Shown here piece after piece: positions 9,089-18,144 of a stretch of DNA of 64,000 nucleotides (within the stretch, counting starts at the first letter, position 1; the number at the start of each line of letters is the position of its first letter). The translations under genes were made by a program, and so were the position numbers. The stretch comes from Clostridium sp. BSD9I1. Its GTDB lineage: Bacteria > Bacillota > Clostridia > Clostridiales > Clostridiaceae. The DNA is taken from the NCBI RefSeq assembly GCF_900185645.1, contig NZ_FYAM01000024.1:248001-312000 (forward strand). Direction: 5' to 3'. A model generated the notes under the pieces. The model did no database searches and was not told the DNA's origin. It was given only the letters and a program-made list of their open reading frames with translations.

Positions 9089-10435
9089 TTATCCTACTAG
9101 TATCTTATCTTCAGGATATTTTATTTTATTTGAATTTACTCTATTAGCTAGAGCAAGAAATACAGTAAGTGGGCCTAACCTTCCACAATACATTGTAAAT
9201 CCAACAACTATCTTTCCTGCAAAGGATAATTCAGTTGTAAGTCCTAATGACATACCTACTGTACCAAAGGCTGATGTTGCTTCATATAATATATACTCAA
9301 GCGATGCACTTGGTTCAGTTAAAGAAAGTAACATAATAACTGTTATTACCAATGCCAATGCAATGATAGTAATTGATAAAGACTTATAAACAGTATCCTT
9401 TGCTAATCTCTTCTTGTATATTTCAGTATCTTCTCTGCCTTTTACAATACTAATCACAGTCATAGCCAAAACTCCTGCAGTAGTTATTTTAATACCTCCA
9501 GCAGTAGATCCTGGCGCTCCACCTATAAACATTAAAATAATAGTTAAAAATACTCCTGCATTAGTCATATCACTGGTAGAAATAGAATTAAATCCAGCAG
9601 TTCTTGGCGTTACAGCTGCAAAAAATGAAGATAAAATTTTTCCCTTAAAGGACATATTCTTCATAGTTCCCGGATTATTGCTTTCAAATATAAACATAAG
9701 TACAGTTCCAGTAACTAGTAAAAAAGCAGTAACTGAAAGAGCTACTTTTGAATGAAGTGATAGCTTTCTTAATCCTTTAAAATTATAAATTTCTTGCCAT
9801 ACATAGAATCCTAGTCCACCTATTATTATAAGAATGCCTATTGTTATAATTATAACAGTGTTATCTGCGTAAGGAGTAAGACTTCTGAACTCTCCCATAA
9901 GATCAAATCCTGCATTACAAAAGGCTGAAATAGAATGAAAAACACTATAATATATTCCTTTTACAAGTCCAAACTCAGGTATAAATTGAGTTGATAATAA
10001 TAATGCTCCAGCTAGCTGTATTGAAAATGTAAAAATCAATACATACTTAACCATTTTCACTAATCCCTGAAGTGAAAACGAATTAAGAGCCTCTTGCATA
10101 ACTAATCTTTCTTTTAAGGTAATTCGTTTTCCTAACAAAAGAGCTATTAATGTAGCAAAGGACATAAATCCTAATCCACCTATTTCAATCAAAAACATTA
10201 TTACGGTTTTGCCAAAATAGCTCCAATGAGTTCCTGTATCTACTGTTACAAGTCCCGTTACACACGTAGCTGAAGTAGAAATAAAAAGACAATCTACGAA
10301 TGGAGTCCTGCTCCTATCCTGGGAGGCTATAGGTAAATTTAATAAAATTGCCCCTATCAATATAACCGTTGCAAAACCTACTACTAAGATTTGCACCGTG
10401 GTAAGTTTAAAGTACTTCCCTATACTAATTTTCAT
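9089..10435 (-). CDS. ktrB: Potassium uptake membrane subunit KtrB/TrkH
   Basis: A 448-residue integral membrane K+ translocating subunit of the Trk/Ktr/HKT superfamily. Four pseudo-repeated M1-P-M2 units are visible through their pore loops with a conserved glycine: TSATCVTGLVTVDT, HSISAFCNAGFDLMG, TPRTAGFNSIS and TSAFGTVGMSLGLT. ATG at 10435 is preferred because GAGGTG lies eight bases upstream; the longer frame from 10477 has no site. Co-transcribed with ktrA. Confidence 0.93.
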   Translation of the reverse strand: MKISIGKYFKLTTVQILVVGFATVILIGAILLNLPIASQDRSRTPFVDCLFISTSATCVTGLVTVDTGTHWSYFGKTVIMFLIEIGGLGFMSFATLIALLLGKRITLKERLVMQEALNSFSLQGLVKMVKYVLIFTFSIQLAGALLLSTQFIPEFGLVKGIYYSVFHSISAFCNAGFDLMGEFRSLTPYADNTVIIITIGILIIIGGLGFYVWQEIYNFKGLRKLSLHSKVALSVTAFLLVTGTVLMFIFESNNPGTMKNMSFKGKILSSFFAAVTPRTAGFNSISTSDMTNAGVFLTIILMFIGGAPGSTAGGIKITTAGVLAMTVISIVKGREDTEIYKKRLAKDTVYKSLSITIIALALVITVIMLLSLTEPSASLEYILYEATSAFGTVGMSLGLTTELSFAGKIVVGFTMYCGRLGPLTVFLALANRVNSNKIKYPEDKILVG

Positions 10436-10550
10436 TTTAAGCACCTCATGATTACTATAATTCCATGGCATTAACAATTATTATAGCATTGGCATACAAA
10501 TTGTCAAACTTATGTAGATAATATTTATATAAATAATTCCGTAAAATTTA

Positions 10551-10582
10551 AAAAATGCAGCTTTTAAAGCTGCATTTTTTAT
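10551..10582 (-). terminator. Terminator of infC-rpmI-rplT operon
   Basis: The stem AAATGCAGC/GCTGCATTT with a tight TTTTAAA loop is followed on the minus strand by a T-rich tract. It begins right at the rplT stop codon. Confidence 0.85.
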
Positions 10583-10941
10583 TAAGCGTTAAGCTGTTTT
10601 TTTACTACTTCTACTAATTCTGCAAATGCCTTTGGATCATTTATAGCTATTTCAGAAAGCATCTTTCTGTTTATATCTATTCCTGAAAGCTTCATTCCAT
10701 TCATGAATCTTGAATAAGAAAGACCATTCATTCTTGTTGCTGCATTAATTCTAGCTATCCATAGTTTTCTAAAGTCTCTTTTTCTTAACTTTCTTCCTAC
10801 GTAAGCATTTCTTAATGCTCTTATAACTGATTCATTAGCTGTTTTGAATAACTTGCTTTTTGCTCCATAGTAACCTTTTGCAAGTTTTAACACTTTTTTA
10901 TGATATTTACGAGCGTTCATAGCTCTTTTAACTCTTGCCAT
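10582..10941 (-). CDS. rplT: Ribosomal protein L20
   Basis: A 119-residue basic protein of the large subunit, needed early in 50S assembly. The N terminus [26 protein letters not shown] is the family's hallmark extended basic tail, and the C-terminal domain ends [11 protein letters not shown]. Last gene of the infC-rpmI-rplT operon. In Firmicutes L20 also represses its own operon by binding the infC leader, which fits the leader described at 11754. Confidence 0.98.
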   Translation of the reverse strand: MARVKRAMNARKYHKKVLKLAKGYYGAKSKLFKTANESVIRALRNAYVGRKLRKRDFRKLWIARINAATRMNGLSYSRFMNGMKLSGIDINRKMLSEIAINDPKAFAELVEVVKKQLNA

Positions 10942-10968
10942 TTAATAAACCTCCTTCTAGCCTACCTA

Positions 10969-11166
10969 TTATAGGTATGGTAATAATTTCTTCATTACTT
11001 TTTCCTGTGTTTCAGACACATATGCTGTCTGTCTTAAATTTCTTTTTGTCTTTGCACTCTTTTTAGTTAGGATATGGCTCTTGAAAGCCTTAGCTCTCTT
11101 TAGTTTTCCTGTTCCTGTAAGCTTAAATCTCTTTGCAGCAGCTTTTTTTGATTTCATTTTTGGCAT
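10969..11166 (-). CDS. rpmI: Ribosomal protein L35
   Basis: A 65-residue basic large-subunit protein with the standard start [21 protein letters not shown] and C terminus. It is the middle gene of the conserved infC-rpmI-rplT operon, 21 bases after infC and 27 before rplT. The ribosome site is GGAGGAAAAG. Confidence 0.98.
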   Translation of the reverse strand: MPKMKSKKAAAKRFKLTGTGKLKRAKAFKSHILTKKSAKTKRNLRQTAYVSETQEKVMKKLLPYL

Positions 11167-11187
11167 AATCTTTTCCTCCTCTCAATA

Positions 11188-11700
11188 TCAAGCCCTTTTA
11201 GGAGCTAAAATCATTGTCATATTTTTTCCTTCTAATTTAGCTGGCTTTTCAACTATACACACACCTTCAAGTTTTGTCAAAAATAAATCTAATATTTTTT
11301 TACCTAAATGTGAATATTCAGCTTCTCGCCCTCTAAATCTAACAGTTACTTTAACTTTATCTTCTGCAAGTAAAAATTTCCTTGCATTGTTAGCCTTAAT
11401 TTCAATATCATGTTCCTCTATACTTGGGCTTAATCTAACTTCTTTAATGTTAACAACTTTTTGATTTTTCTTAGCCTCTTTGTCTTTTTTAGCCTGCTCA
11501 TAAATGAATTTTCCATAATTCATTATCCTACAAACAGGAGGTTTAGCAGTAGGAGCTATCATTACTAAATCTAGTTCCTTCTCTTCTGCAATTTTCAGGG
11601 CCTCAGAGGAACTCAATATTCCCAATTGGTCGCCATTATCGCCAATTACTCTTAGCTCTTTTTCCCTTATATCTTCATTCATAAGGTAATCTTTACTAAT
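11188..11700 (-). CDS. infC: Translation initiation factor IF-3, probable AUU start
   Basis: IF-3 keeps the 30S subunit free and checks the start codon. The N domain (about 5-75) shows [20 protein letters not shown] and the C domain (about 85-170) [17 protein letters not shown] and [20 protein letters not shown] place the start at ATT (11700), because GGGAGGTG ends six bases before it; GTG at 11709 would overlap the ribosome site and the in-frame ATG (11682) is too far. A rare AUU start is a known self-regulation device of infC in Escherichia coli. Protein about 170 residues. Confidence 0.93.
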   Translation of the reverse strand: MSKDYLMNEDIREKELRVIGDNGDQLGILSSSEALKIAEEKELDLVMIAPTAKPPVCRIMNYGKFIYEQAKKDKEAKKNQKVVNIKEVRLSPSIEEHDIEIKANNARKFLLAEDKVKVTVRFRGREAEYSHLGKKILDLFLTKLEGVCIVEKPAKLEGKNMTMILAPKRA

Positions 11701-11753
11701 AACATTCACCTCCCAAGAGAAATAAACATCAAATAAATGATTATTTTATGTAT

Positions 11754-11784
11754 TAAAAAAAGGACGGCAAATGCCGTCCTTTTA
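11754..11784 (-). terminator. infC operon leader attenuator (L20-type leader)
   Basis: On the minus strand AGGACGGCA-TT-TGCCGTCCT plus a T run forms a strong intrinsic terminator about 55 bases before infC. Together with the preceding roughly 85 transcribed bases it matches the layout of the Firmicutes L20 autoregulatory leader. L20 binding the upstream part is known in the family; here it is inferred from position. Confidence 0.8.
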
Positions 11785-11872
11785 TATGCAACAAAATAAA
11801 AATTGCTATCCATATAACCCTACTAGCGATGCTGTAAGGTGAGAAACGGCTGGTTTCTTCTTAACACAACAA

Positions 11873-11901
11873 ATTTTACTATAATATTATCTACTTGTCA
11901 A
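11873..11901 (-). promoter_or_regulatory. Sigma-A promoter of the infC operon
   Basis: TTGACA (11901-11896), a 17-base spacer, then TAAAAT (11878-11873). It lies between thrS and the infC leader, so the ribosomal operon has its own start site. Confidence 0.8.
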
Positions 11902-11909
11902 CAAGTTTT

Positions 11910-13832
11910 TTATAAAGTGCATCCTTCAGTTGATTTACTTTTGATTTCTTCTTCTATCTTAGCTATGAAATCATTCAATTCCATTGCTCCTAAATCTCCG
12001 CCTTTTCTTGTTCTTAAGGCTATTTTTCCTGCTTGCATTTCCTTATCTCCTATTACAATCATATAAGGAATTTTTTGAAGCTGTGCTTCTCTTATCTTGT
12101 ATCCTATTTTTTCATTCCTGTCATCTAATTCCACTCTTAATCCTCTTTCTTTAAGAGTTTCAACTATGTTTTTAGCATAATCCTTTTGTGAATCTGTTAT
12201 ATTTAATACTCTAATCTGTACTGGTGCAAGCCAAGTTGGGAATGCTCCCGCATAGTTTTCTATAAGTATTCCTATAAATCTTTCTATACTTCCAAATACA
12301 ACTCTGTGGACCATAACTGGTCTATGTTTTTCCCCATCTGCTCCTACATAAGTTAAATCAAATCTTTCTGGCATTTGGAAATCAAGCTGTATAGTACCGC
12401 ACTGCCATGTTCTTCCCAAACAGTCTTTCAAGTGGAAATCTATTTTAGGGCCATAGAATGCTCCATCCCCTTCATTTACCTTATAGCTTAATCCTGCGGC
12501 ATTTAAAGCTTCTGCAAGTCCATTTGTAGCTGCTTCCCAATCTTCTTCACTACCCATTGAGTCCTCTGGTCTTGTAGATAATTCAACAAAATACTCAAAA
12601 CCAAAGCTCTTATAAAATCCATCTATTAATTTAATTACATTTAATATTTCGTCCTTTATTTGCTCTCTAGTCAAAAAGATATGAGCATCATCTTGAGTAA
12701 AGTATCTTACTCTCATAAGACCATGTAAAGCTCCAGATAATTCATGTCTGTGAACCATTCCTAGTTCACCAAGTCTAAGTGGAAATTCCTTATAAGAATG
12801 CATTGCGCTCTTATAAACAAGTATTGATCCTGGACAATTCATTGGTTTTACAGCAAAATCTTCTCCATCTATTTGTGTAAAGTACATATTATCCTTATAG
12901 TGATCCCAGTGACCTGACTGATGCCATAATTTTTCATTTAATATAATAGGAGTTCTTATTTCTTGATATCCTGCTTTAGTATGTGTTTCTCTCCAGTAAT
13001 TTTCAAGAAGATTTCTAACTACCATTCCCTTAGGATGGAAAAATGGGAATCCTGGACCTTCTTCATGTAGGCTGAATAAGTCTAATTCCTTACCTAGTTT
13101 TCTATGATCTCTCTTTTTAGCTTCTTCTAACATATGTAGGTATTCTTCTAATTCACTCTTTTTAGTGAATGCTGTTCCGTATATTCTTTGAAGCATTTTA
13201 TTTTTTTCGTCGCCTCTCCAATAAGCTCCTGCTACTGAAAGAAGTTTCATTGCCTTAACCTTTCCTGTAGATGGCACATGAGGGCCTGCACATAGGTCTG
13301 TAAAATCTCCCTGCTTATAAAAAGATATAACCGCATCCTCTGGAAGATCTTGAATTAATTCAACCTTATATAATTCATTATTTTCCTTCATTAATTTTAT
13401 AGCATCTTCTCTTGAAAGTTCGAATTTTTCTAATGCATAATCTTCTTTTATTATATTTTGGATTTCTTTTTCTATCTTATCGAACATTTCTGGAGTAAAA
13501 GTAAAATCGGCGTCAAAATCATAGTAAAAACCTGTATCTATAGCAGGTCCTATTGCTAATTTTACTTCTGGGTAAAGTCTCTTCACTGCTTGAGCAAGTA
13601 TATGTGAAGCAGTGTGTCTTAATGTTAATTTACCACCTTCATCTTCAAATGTTAATATTTCAAGAGAGCAGTCGTTATGTATTTCTGTCATTAACTCACT
13701 AGCCTCACCATTTATTTTTGCTCCTAATGCTTTTTTGTAAAGGGCAGGGCTTATCTTCATAGCTATATCCGCTACCTTAGTTCCCTTTTCAACCTCTAAA
13801 ACTTTTCCATCTTTTAAAGTTACCTTAATCAT
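11910..13832 (-). CDS. thrS: Threonyl-tRNA synthetase
   Basis: A class II synthetase of 640 residues. Domains in order: TGS (1-62), editing domain N2 (about 70-220, with the HTASHILAQAVK zinc-like motif and CAGPHVPSTG), catalytic core (about 240-530, motif 2 MVHRHELSGALHGLMRVR and motif 3 VHRVVFGSIERFIGILIE), and anticodon-binding domain (about 535-640). ATG at 13832 has AAGGAGG in place; the longer frame to 13886 runs into the T-box terminator and is not real. Controlled by a threonine T-box. Confidence 0.97.
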   Translation of the reverse strand: MIKVTLKDGKVLEVEKGTKVADIAMKISPALYKKALGAKINGEASELMTEIHNDCSLEILTFEDEGGKLTLRHTASHILAQAVKRLYPEVKLAIGPAIDTGFYYDFDADFTFTPEMFDKIEKEIQNIIKEDYALEKFELSREDAIKLMKENNELYKVELIQDLPEDAVISFYKQGDFTDLCAGPHVPSTGKVKAMKLLSVAGAYWRGDEKNKMLQRIYGTAFTKKSELEEYLHMLEEAKKRDHRKLGKELDLFSLHEEGPGFPFFHPKGMVVRNLLENYWRETHTKAGYQEIRTPIILNEKLWHQSGHWDHYKDNMYFTQIDGEDFAVKPMNCPGSILVYKSAMHSYKEFPLRLGELGMVHRHELSGALHGLMRVRYFTQDDAHIFLTREQIKDEILNVIKLIDGFYKSFGFEYFVELSTRPEDSMGSEEDWEAATNGLAEALNAAGLSYKVNEGDGAFYGPKIDFHLKDCLGRTWQCGTIQLDFQMPERFDLTYVGADGEKHRPVMVHRVVFGSIERFIGILIENYAGAFPTWLAPVQIRVLNITDSQKDYAKNIVETLKERGLRVELDDRNEKIGYKIREAQLQKIPYMIVIGDKEMQAGKIALRTRKGGDLGAMELNDFIAKIEEEIKSKSTEGCTL

Positions 13833-13867
13833 AATATCCTCCTTATTTAATTTAAATATATTGCAAA

Positions 13868-14098
13868 AAATAAAAAATCCCCCCATACACTGGGACGATT
13901 TATAACCGTGGTTCCACCCAAATTAATAATATATATAATATATTATCTTCTTTGAACCCTTAACGCAGGCAACGGTAATACTTACTAAATTTCAGTATAC
14001 AGCTCTAAGGTGGTTTTCAACAACATTATTAAGAAAATCTTTCAGCCCGTGGATTTTCCTCTCTAGTAATAATTTAATTGCTTACTCTTCCTTTTCAT
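13868..14098 (-). promoter_or_regulatory. T-box leader of thrS
   Basis: The T-box core TGGGTGGAACCACGG is on the minus strand at about 13920-13906. A G/C stem with a long T run (about 13892-13868) is the terminator. In Stem I the segment GAAAACCACC (about 14018-14009) provides ACC as specifier, a threonine codon. Confidence 0.88.
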
Positions 14099-14109
14099 TG
14101 CTTTTTTTA

Positions 14110-14138
14110 ATTATATTATTAACATTAAATTCTGTCAA
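14110..14138 (-). promoter_or_regulatory. Sigma-A promoter of the thrS leader
   Basis: A perfect TTGACA (14138-14133) and TATAAT (14115-14110) with a 17-base spacer stand immediately upstream of the T-box leader. Confidence 0.88.
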
Positions 14139-14153
14139 TAAAAACTATGACTT

Positions 14154-15065
14154 TTACAACGGACTTTTTCTTTTTATTTTATTGCACATCTTACACTCAC
14201 TACAAAATTCCACCTTTTGAAGAAACACCTTACTTATGGTGCTTATTATTTCTTGATTAAAAGAATTTTCCGAACAATGTATGACTATTTTTTCCGGACA
14301 ATAAGTTATTAAATTACTTATAAGCATATCTTCAAAATTCACACCATTTAAAACTTCAGTACTTATTTTGCTTTTATGTATATCAGCCATAAAACTTTCT
14401 GTTATATCATTGCCATCTTTATCTCTAAGTATATATCTTCCCTCGATATCTATAATTATATTTAATTCATCTATTCTACTTTCTTGTATGTTCACGAAGT
14501 ACTGAAGTAACTTTATAAATTCATCATATTCCTTTTCAACCATATGGTCTTCTACTATTTTTTCAAGTATGCCTTCTAAATACATCTCCAATTCCTTCAT
14601 CCTAAACATTACAAATCCATTTATATTTATTTCGTTATTTTCTTTTACACAATCTATTATCTTATCTATCATTTCATTTTTTCTATTTAAATAAAATATA
14701 TTCTTATCATCTATTAAAAAAGTTTCGTTATTAAATATTTCTACACTTTTATTTTTTATCTCTATTATTTCTTCATCAGTAAGAAAAAAATAATTCTCTG
14801 CTAAAAAATCTACAAGATTTTTTTTAAAAAATTCTTTTACAACTTCCCTATATAATATATTAGCTATATATAAATTAAAGATTTGAAAATACTTTTCATT
14901 AAACTTTTCCTTAGCAAAATATATTTTAAGAAAGTGAGTGCTTTCATGTATGCTTTCCCATATTCCAACTTCTATTTCTTTATTTTTAAAATATTCTTTT
15001 AAGCTATTAACACTATCTATAATATCTTCTACTTCATTTTCATATACCAATGTAAAGTGCTCCAT
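14154..15065 (-). CDS. YtxC-like sporulation protein
   Basis: A 303-residue acidic, mostly helical soluble protein. Its place directly upstream of thrS, its length and its C-terminal half (IDEFIKLLQYFVNIQESRIDELNIII around 200-225, then a cysteine-rich tail EFCSECKMCNKI) match the YtxC family of Bacillus and Clostridium, named as putative sporulation proteins of unknown action. I set the start at ATG 15065, which has GAAAGGAGTG; the frame continuing to 15209 lacks a site and overlaps the divergent gene. The terminal CxxC-type cysteines could bind metal. Confidence 0.7.
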   Translation of the reverse strand: MEHFTLVYENEVEDIIDSVNSLKEYFKNKEIEVGIWESIHESTHFLKIYFAKEKFNEKYFQIFNLYIANILYREVVKEFFKKNLVDFLAENYFFLTDEEIIEIKNKSVEIFNNETFLIDDKNIFYLNRKNEMIDKIIDCVKENNEININGFVMFRMKELEMYLEGILEKIVEDHMVEKEYDEFIKLLQYFVNIQESRIDELNIIIDIEGRYILRDKDGNDITESFMADIHKSKISTEVLNGVNFEDMLISNLITYCPEKIVIHCSENSFNQEIISTISKVFLQKVEFCSECKMCNKIKRKSPL

Positions 15066-15196
15066 ACTATTCTCACTCCTTTCTAGGATAGTATATGTGA
15101 AATTTAAAAGTGTATACATAGCATGCTTGAACATATTTCCCAGGAAATTTGACAAAAATAGCATAACTAACTTAATATGTAATATGGGTGAGAAAT

Positions 15197-15931
15197 ATGA
15201 AATATGCATTAGTAGATTATAAAATAAATCTTGTAGAAAAAAGCAATTTAGAAAAACTAGGATGCAAAGTATTAACTTGTCCTCCTTACGAAAAACTATA
15301 TACGGCTGTATGCGGCCATCCTGATATGCTTATTCATATAATAGATAAGGAAAGCATATTAGTACACAAAGATATGCCTACTGATTTTGTCGAATTGCTG
15401 AAATCTTTAAATTTCAATGTGTTAAAATCTAACTCATCAATTTCTGATAAATACCCTTACGATATTACACTAAATGCGGTTAACTTATCAAAATTATTTA
15501 TGCATTACTTAAAATACACTGATGAAACATTGCTTAATAAAGTAAAAGATAAAATTTTAATAAATGTAAAACAAGGCTATACTAAATGCTCCACTGCTAT
15601 AGTTTCTGAAAGAGCACTAATAACTAGTGATAAAAGCATAGCTAACTCTCTTAAGAGCACCGATATTGATGTGCTTTTATTACCTCCAGGTGATATTGAA
15701 CTTCCTGGGCTTGACTATGGCTTTATAGGAGGATGTTGCGGCAAAATAGATGATAATACCTTAGCCTTTTATGGGGACTTGTCTTATTACGCTTATGGCA
15801 AAGAAGTGCTATCATTTCTAGAAAAATATAATGTGAGACCTGTTTATTTAAGAAATGGAAAACTTATTGATAGAGGAAGCATCTTTGTAGTTGAGTGCCA
15901 CTCACATGGCAAGTGGCAAGTTACAGATTAA
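15197..15931 (+). CDS. DUF6873-like protein whose tail is read from a palindromic repeat
   Basis: About 244 residues. The pattern MKYALVDYKI, GCKVLTCPP, GHPDMLIH, ERALITSD, GYTKCSTA and FIGGCCGKID matches clostridial proteins labelled DUF6873, thought to have the guanidino-modifying (GME) fold of agmatine deiminases; no activity is known. Gly-Cys-Cys-Gly near residue 177 could be the active-site zone. ATG 15197 is preferred with GGGTGAG upstream (GTG 15188 also possible). The last 12 codons, from about 15895, lie inside a palindromic repeat found twice more in the window, so the original stop was probably displaced by the repeat. Confidence 0.65.
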   Translation: MKYALVDYKINLVEKSNLEKLGCKVLTCPPYEKLYTAVCGHPDMLIHIIDKESILVHKDMPTDFVELLKSLNFNVLKSNSSISDKYPYDITLNAVNLSKLFMHYLKYTDETLLNKVKDKILINVKQGYTKCSTAIVSERALITSDKSIANSLKSTDIDVLLLPPGDIELPGLDYGFIGGCCGKIDDNTLAFYGDLSYYAYGKEVLSFLEKYNVRPVYLRNGKLIDRGSIFVVECHSHGKWQVTD

Positions 15932-15971
15932 CAATCTGTTTATAACTTGCCACTTGCCACGTGGGTGGCAC
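15895..15971. repeat. GTGCCAC palindromic repeat, copy 1
   Basis: The outer arms (15895-15923 and 15943-15971) match at 27 of 29 bases, beginning GTGCCACTCACATGGCAAG. The centre has a further ACAGATT/AATCTGT palindrome, so the whole 77 bases can fold as one hairpin. It overlaps the 3' end of the DUF6873 gene. Copies 2 and 3 are at 54169 and 55622. Confidence 0.9.
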
Positions 15972-15972
15972 G

Positions 15973-16006
15973 AAAAAAAGCTTCTAGAGATTCTAGAAGC
16001 TTTTTT
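15973..16006. terminator. Bidirectional terminator between DUF6873 gene and tRNA operon
   Basis: AGCTTCTAGA/TCTAGAAGCT stem with a three-base loop, flanked by seven A and six T. It works for both the rightward DUF6873 gene and the leftward tRNA operon. Confidence 0.9.
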
Positions 16007-16010
16007 GTTA

Positions 16011-16085
<75 letters not shown>

Positions 16086-16094
16086 ATATAAAAT

Positions 16095-16169
16095 TGGAGC
16101 GGAAGACGAGATTCGAACTCGCGACGTTCACCTTGGCAAGGTGACGCTCTACCACTGAGCCACTCCCGC
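16095..16169 (-). tRNA. tRNA-Gly (anticodon GCC)
   Basis: Starts GCGGGAGTGGCTCAGTGG; the anticodon loop CTTGCCAAG gives GCC. T arm GTTCGAAT, encoded TCCA end. Fourth gene of the operon, nine bases upstream of tRNA-Cys. Confidence 0.97.
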
Positions 16170-16173
16170 ATTG

Positions 16174-16249
<76 letters not shown>

Positions 16250-16252
16250 ATT

Positions 16253-16329
16253 TGGCGACCCAGAAGGGACTCGAACCCTCGACCTCCGGCGTGACAGGCC
16301 GGCACTCTAACCAACTGAGCCACTGGGCC
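16253..16329 (-). tRNA. tRNA-Asp (anticodon GTC)
   Basis: Starts GGCCCAGTGGCTCAGTTGG; the anticodon arm GGCCTGTCACGCC gives GTC. T arm GTTCGAGT, encoded GCCA end with the G discriminator expected for Asp. Confidence 0.97.
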
Positions 16330-16338
16330 GCAGTATCA

Positions 16339-16414
16339 TGGTGGGAACAACAGGGATCGAACCTGTGACCCTCTGCTTGTAAGGCAGATGCTCTCCCAGC
16401 TGAGCTATGCTCCC
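16339..16414 (-). tRNA. tRNA-Val (anticodon TAC)
   Basis: Starts GGGAGCATAGCTCAGCTGG; the anticodon arm TGCCTTACAAGCA gives TAC. T arm GTTCGATC, encoded ACCA end. First gene of the operon and the effector for the valS T-box, whose specifier is GTA. Confidence 0.97.
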
Positions 16415-16447
16415 ATAAATACTTGCGTGTCGTTTAAGACAATTATT

Positions 16448-16476
16448 ATTATATAAGCTGATATGACTTTTGTCAA
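16448..16476 (-). promoter_or_regulatory. Consensus sigma-A promoter of the tRNA operon
   Basis: A perfect TTGACA (16476-16471), 17 bases, and a perfect TATAAT (16453-16448). It lies 34 bases before tRNA-Val, as expected for a strongly expressed stable RNA operon. Confidence 0.92.
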
Positions 16477-16508
16477 CAAAAAAATTAAACTTTTTTATAT
16501 TTTTATAG

Positions 16509-16757
16509 AAACTTTCGCCAAAGCGAAATTTCTTCCTTCAGCAGTATGCATGAAGATACTTTTAATATTGAATATAAGTATGAGATTTACATTGTAGAAA
16601 ACATTGAGCAAGCGAAAAGTAGAAACATCTCTCTTTTCTGAGATGTACTGATTTATAACGAAATCAAAGAATTTCTATAAATCATGCAGCTCTTTATTTG
16701 TGTAGCAACCCGTTTTCCTAAATGTAAATCTCATACGTGAGGTTCAGTATTAAAAAA
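16509..16757. repeat. Large intergenic palindromic element, copy A
   Basis: Fills the gap between the tRNA promoter and cobT. Terminal inverted repeats: about 16560-16593 (centre AGTATGAGATTTACATT) and about 16720-16756 (AATGTAAATCTCATACG). Inside is an ACATCTC/GAGATGT hairpin (about 16625-16646) and a GATTTATA...TATAAATC palindrome. A small GAAACTTTCGC palindrome precedes it at 16508. No open frame of note. Confidence 0.75.
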
Positions 16758-16766
16758 CGTGGTAAT

Positions 16767-17843
16767 TTACTCTTCTCTAATATCTACAAAAAATTCAGTG
16801 TTGTGTATACTTGCCTCTTCTAGCGTATGCATATCATTCATTATACATAAAGCAGATTCTATTACTAAAAACTCTATAGGACATCCTGAACCTTCTCCCA
16901 ACCTCATATCTAAACCTAAATTTGCCTTAAGACCTATTTCATTCATTACACAAGTTGCACCTGGTTCTGCTGGGATATGAGACGGAAACATAAAATCTTT
17001 TACATTGGGATTTAACTTATAAGCACACAATGCAGCTGCTGAAGATATAACCCCATCTATTACAATGGGTACTCTATTTTTGGCTGCACCTAGAAAGCAT
17101 CCACATAATCCTGCTATATCAAAACCACCTACTTTTGATAAAACATCTATAGCATCACTTTTATCAGGATTATTTAATTCAATAGCCCTTTTTATTACAT
17201 TTTTTTTGTTTACAAATTGTTCCTCTGTAAGCCCAGCACCTTTACCTACTATTAAATCAGAATCTATTCCAGACAGTACGCTTATAACTGCCGCACTAGT
17301 GGCAGTATTACCCATTCCTGCCTCTCCAGTACCAAATAAATCATATCCCTCACTTACATATTTATCTACCATTTCTATTCCTACTTCAATGGCTCTTATA
17401 GCTTCTTCTCTTGACATAGCCGCTTCTTTTGCCATGTTTTTAGTTCCATAAGCTATTTTTTTATTTATTATCTTAGGGTTATTAAAGTTTGCATTCACAC
17501 CTATATCTACTACGCATACATCTGCTTTAGCATAATTAGATAAGACACCTATACCTGTAACACCTTTAGTATAATTATCTGTAATAATAGCTGTAAGCTC
17601 CTGAGGGCATGCACTAACTCCTTCTACTAACACTCCATTATCAGCACTCATAACTATAGTTATTTTTTTATTTATTTTATTCTTTACTTTCCCAGTAATA
17701 CCAGATATCTTTACAGCTATTTTTTCTAATTCTCCTAAACTTCCTATAGGTTTACTAAGGCTATCCATTCTCTTCCAAGCATCTTTTATCGCCTCATCAT
17801 TAGCTGGTGCAATACTTTGCAATGTTTCTTTTAATAATTCCAT
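16767..17843 (-). CDS. cobT: Nicotinate-nucleotide:dimethylbenzimidazole phosphoribosyltransferase
   Basis: CobT makes alpha-ribazole phosphate, the lower-ligand nucleotide of cobalamin, in the cytoplasm. The 358-residue length is standard. Motifs: RMDSLSKPIGSLGELE (24-39), MSADNGV, FGTGEAGMGNTATSAA (about 170-185), and the C-terminal LDMRLGEGSGCP with the catalytic glutamate. It is the only cobalamin gene here and stands alone behind a cobalamin riboswitch, suggesting ligand attachment to salvaged or separately made corrinoid. Cobalamin would serve B12 mutases of amino-acid fermentation; that link is inference. Confidence 0.95.
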   Translation of the reverse strand: MELLKETLQSIAPANDEAIKDAWKRMDSLSKPIGSLGELEKIAVKISGITGKVKNKINKKITIVMSADNGVLVEGVSACPQELTAIITDNYTKGVTGIGVLSNYAKADVCVVDIGVNANFNNPKIINKKIAYGTKNMAKEAAMSREEAIRAIEVGIEMVDKYVSEGYDLFGTGEAGMGNTATSAAVISVLSGIDSDLIVGKGAGLTEEQFVNKKNVIKRAIELNNPDKSDAIDVLSKVGGFDIAGLCGCFLGAAKNRVPIVIDGVISSAAALCAYKLNPNVKDFMFPSHIPAEPGATCVMNEIGLKANLGLDMRLGEGSGCPIEFLVIESALCIMNDMHTLEEASIHNTEFFVDIREE

Positions 17844-17983
17844 TTCCCATTCCTCCTAAAATTTAAAAATAATAATTTACTTTTTATAATACTAATAGCA
17901 CTTATTTTCAAGGTCTTAACTCTTACTGCATTTTTAATATCAAGTGATTCATAGGTTCAGGTGGTATATACTAGATAAAAACA

Positions 17984-18022
17984 AATAAGAATCATCCCAA
18001 ATCAACAGGGAGATTCTTATTT
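17984..18022 (-). terminator. Second terminator-like hairpin between riboswitch and cobT
   Basis: AATAAGAATC-A-TCCC and GGGA-GATTCTTATT pair with a nine-base loop; on the minus strand a T-rich run follows. It stands about 140 bases before cobT, downstream of the riboswitch terminator. Confidence 0.6.
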
Positions 18023-18083
18023 TAAATATGTACTACTTATTAATATAATGGTTTAAATAACTTAAATATGTTATATCATTAAA

Positions 18084-18112
18084 AAATAAAATCCCTTGCA
18101 AAAGCAAGGGAA
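18084..18112 (-). terminator. Riboswitch expression-platform terminator
   Basis: ATTCCCTTGC-TTTT-GCAAGGGAT on the minus strand followed by TTTATTTTTT. It directly follows the cobalamin aptamer and is the probable off switch. Confidence 0.85.
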
Positions 18113-18144
18113 TACATATACAAAGTAAGCTTATATCTTCCCTC

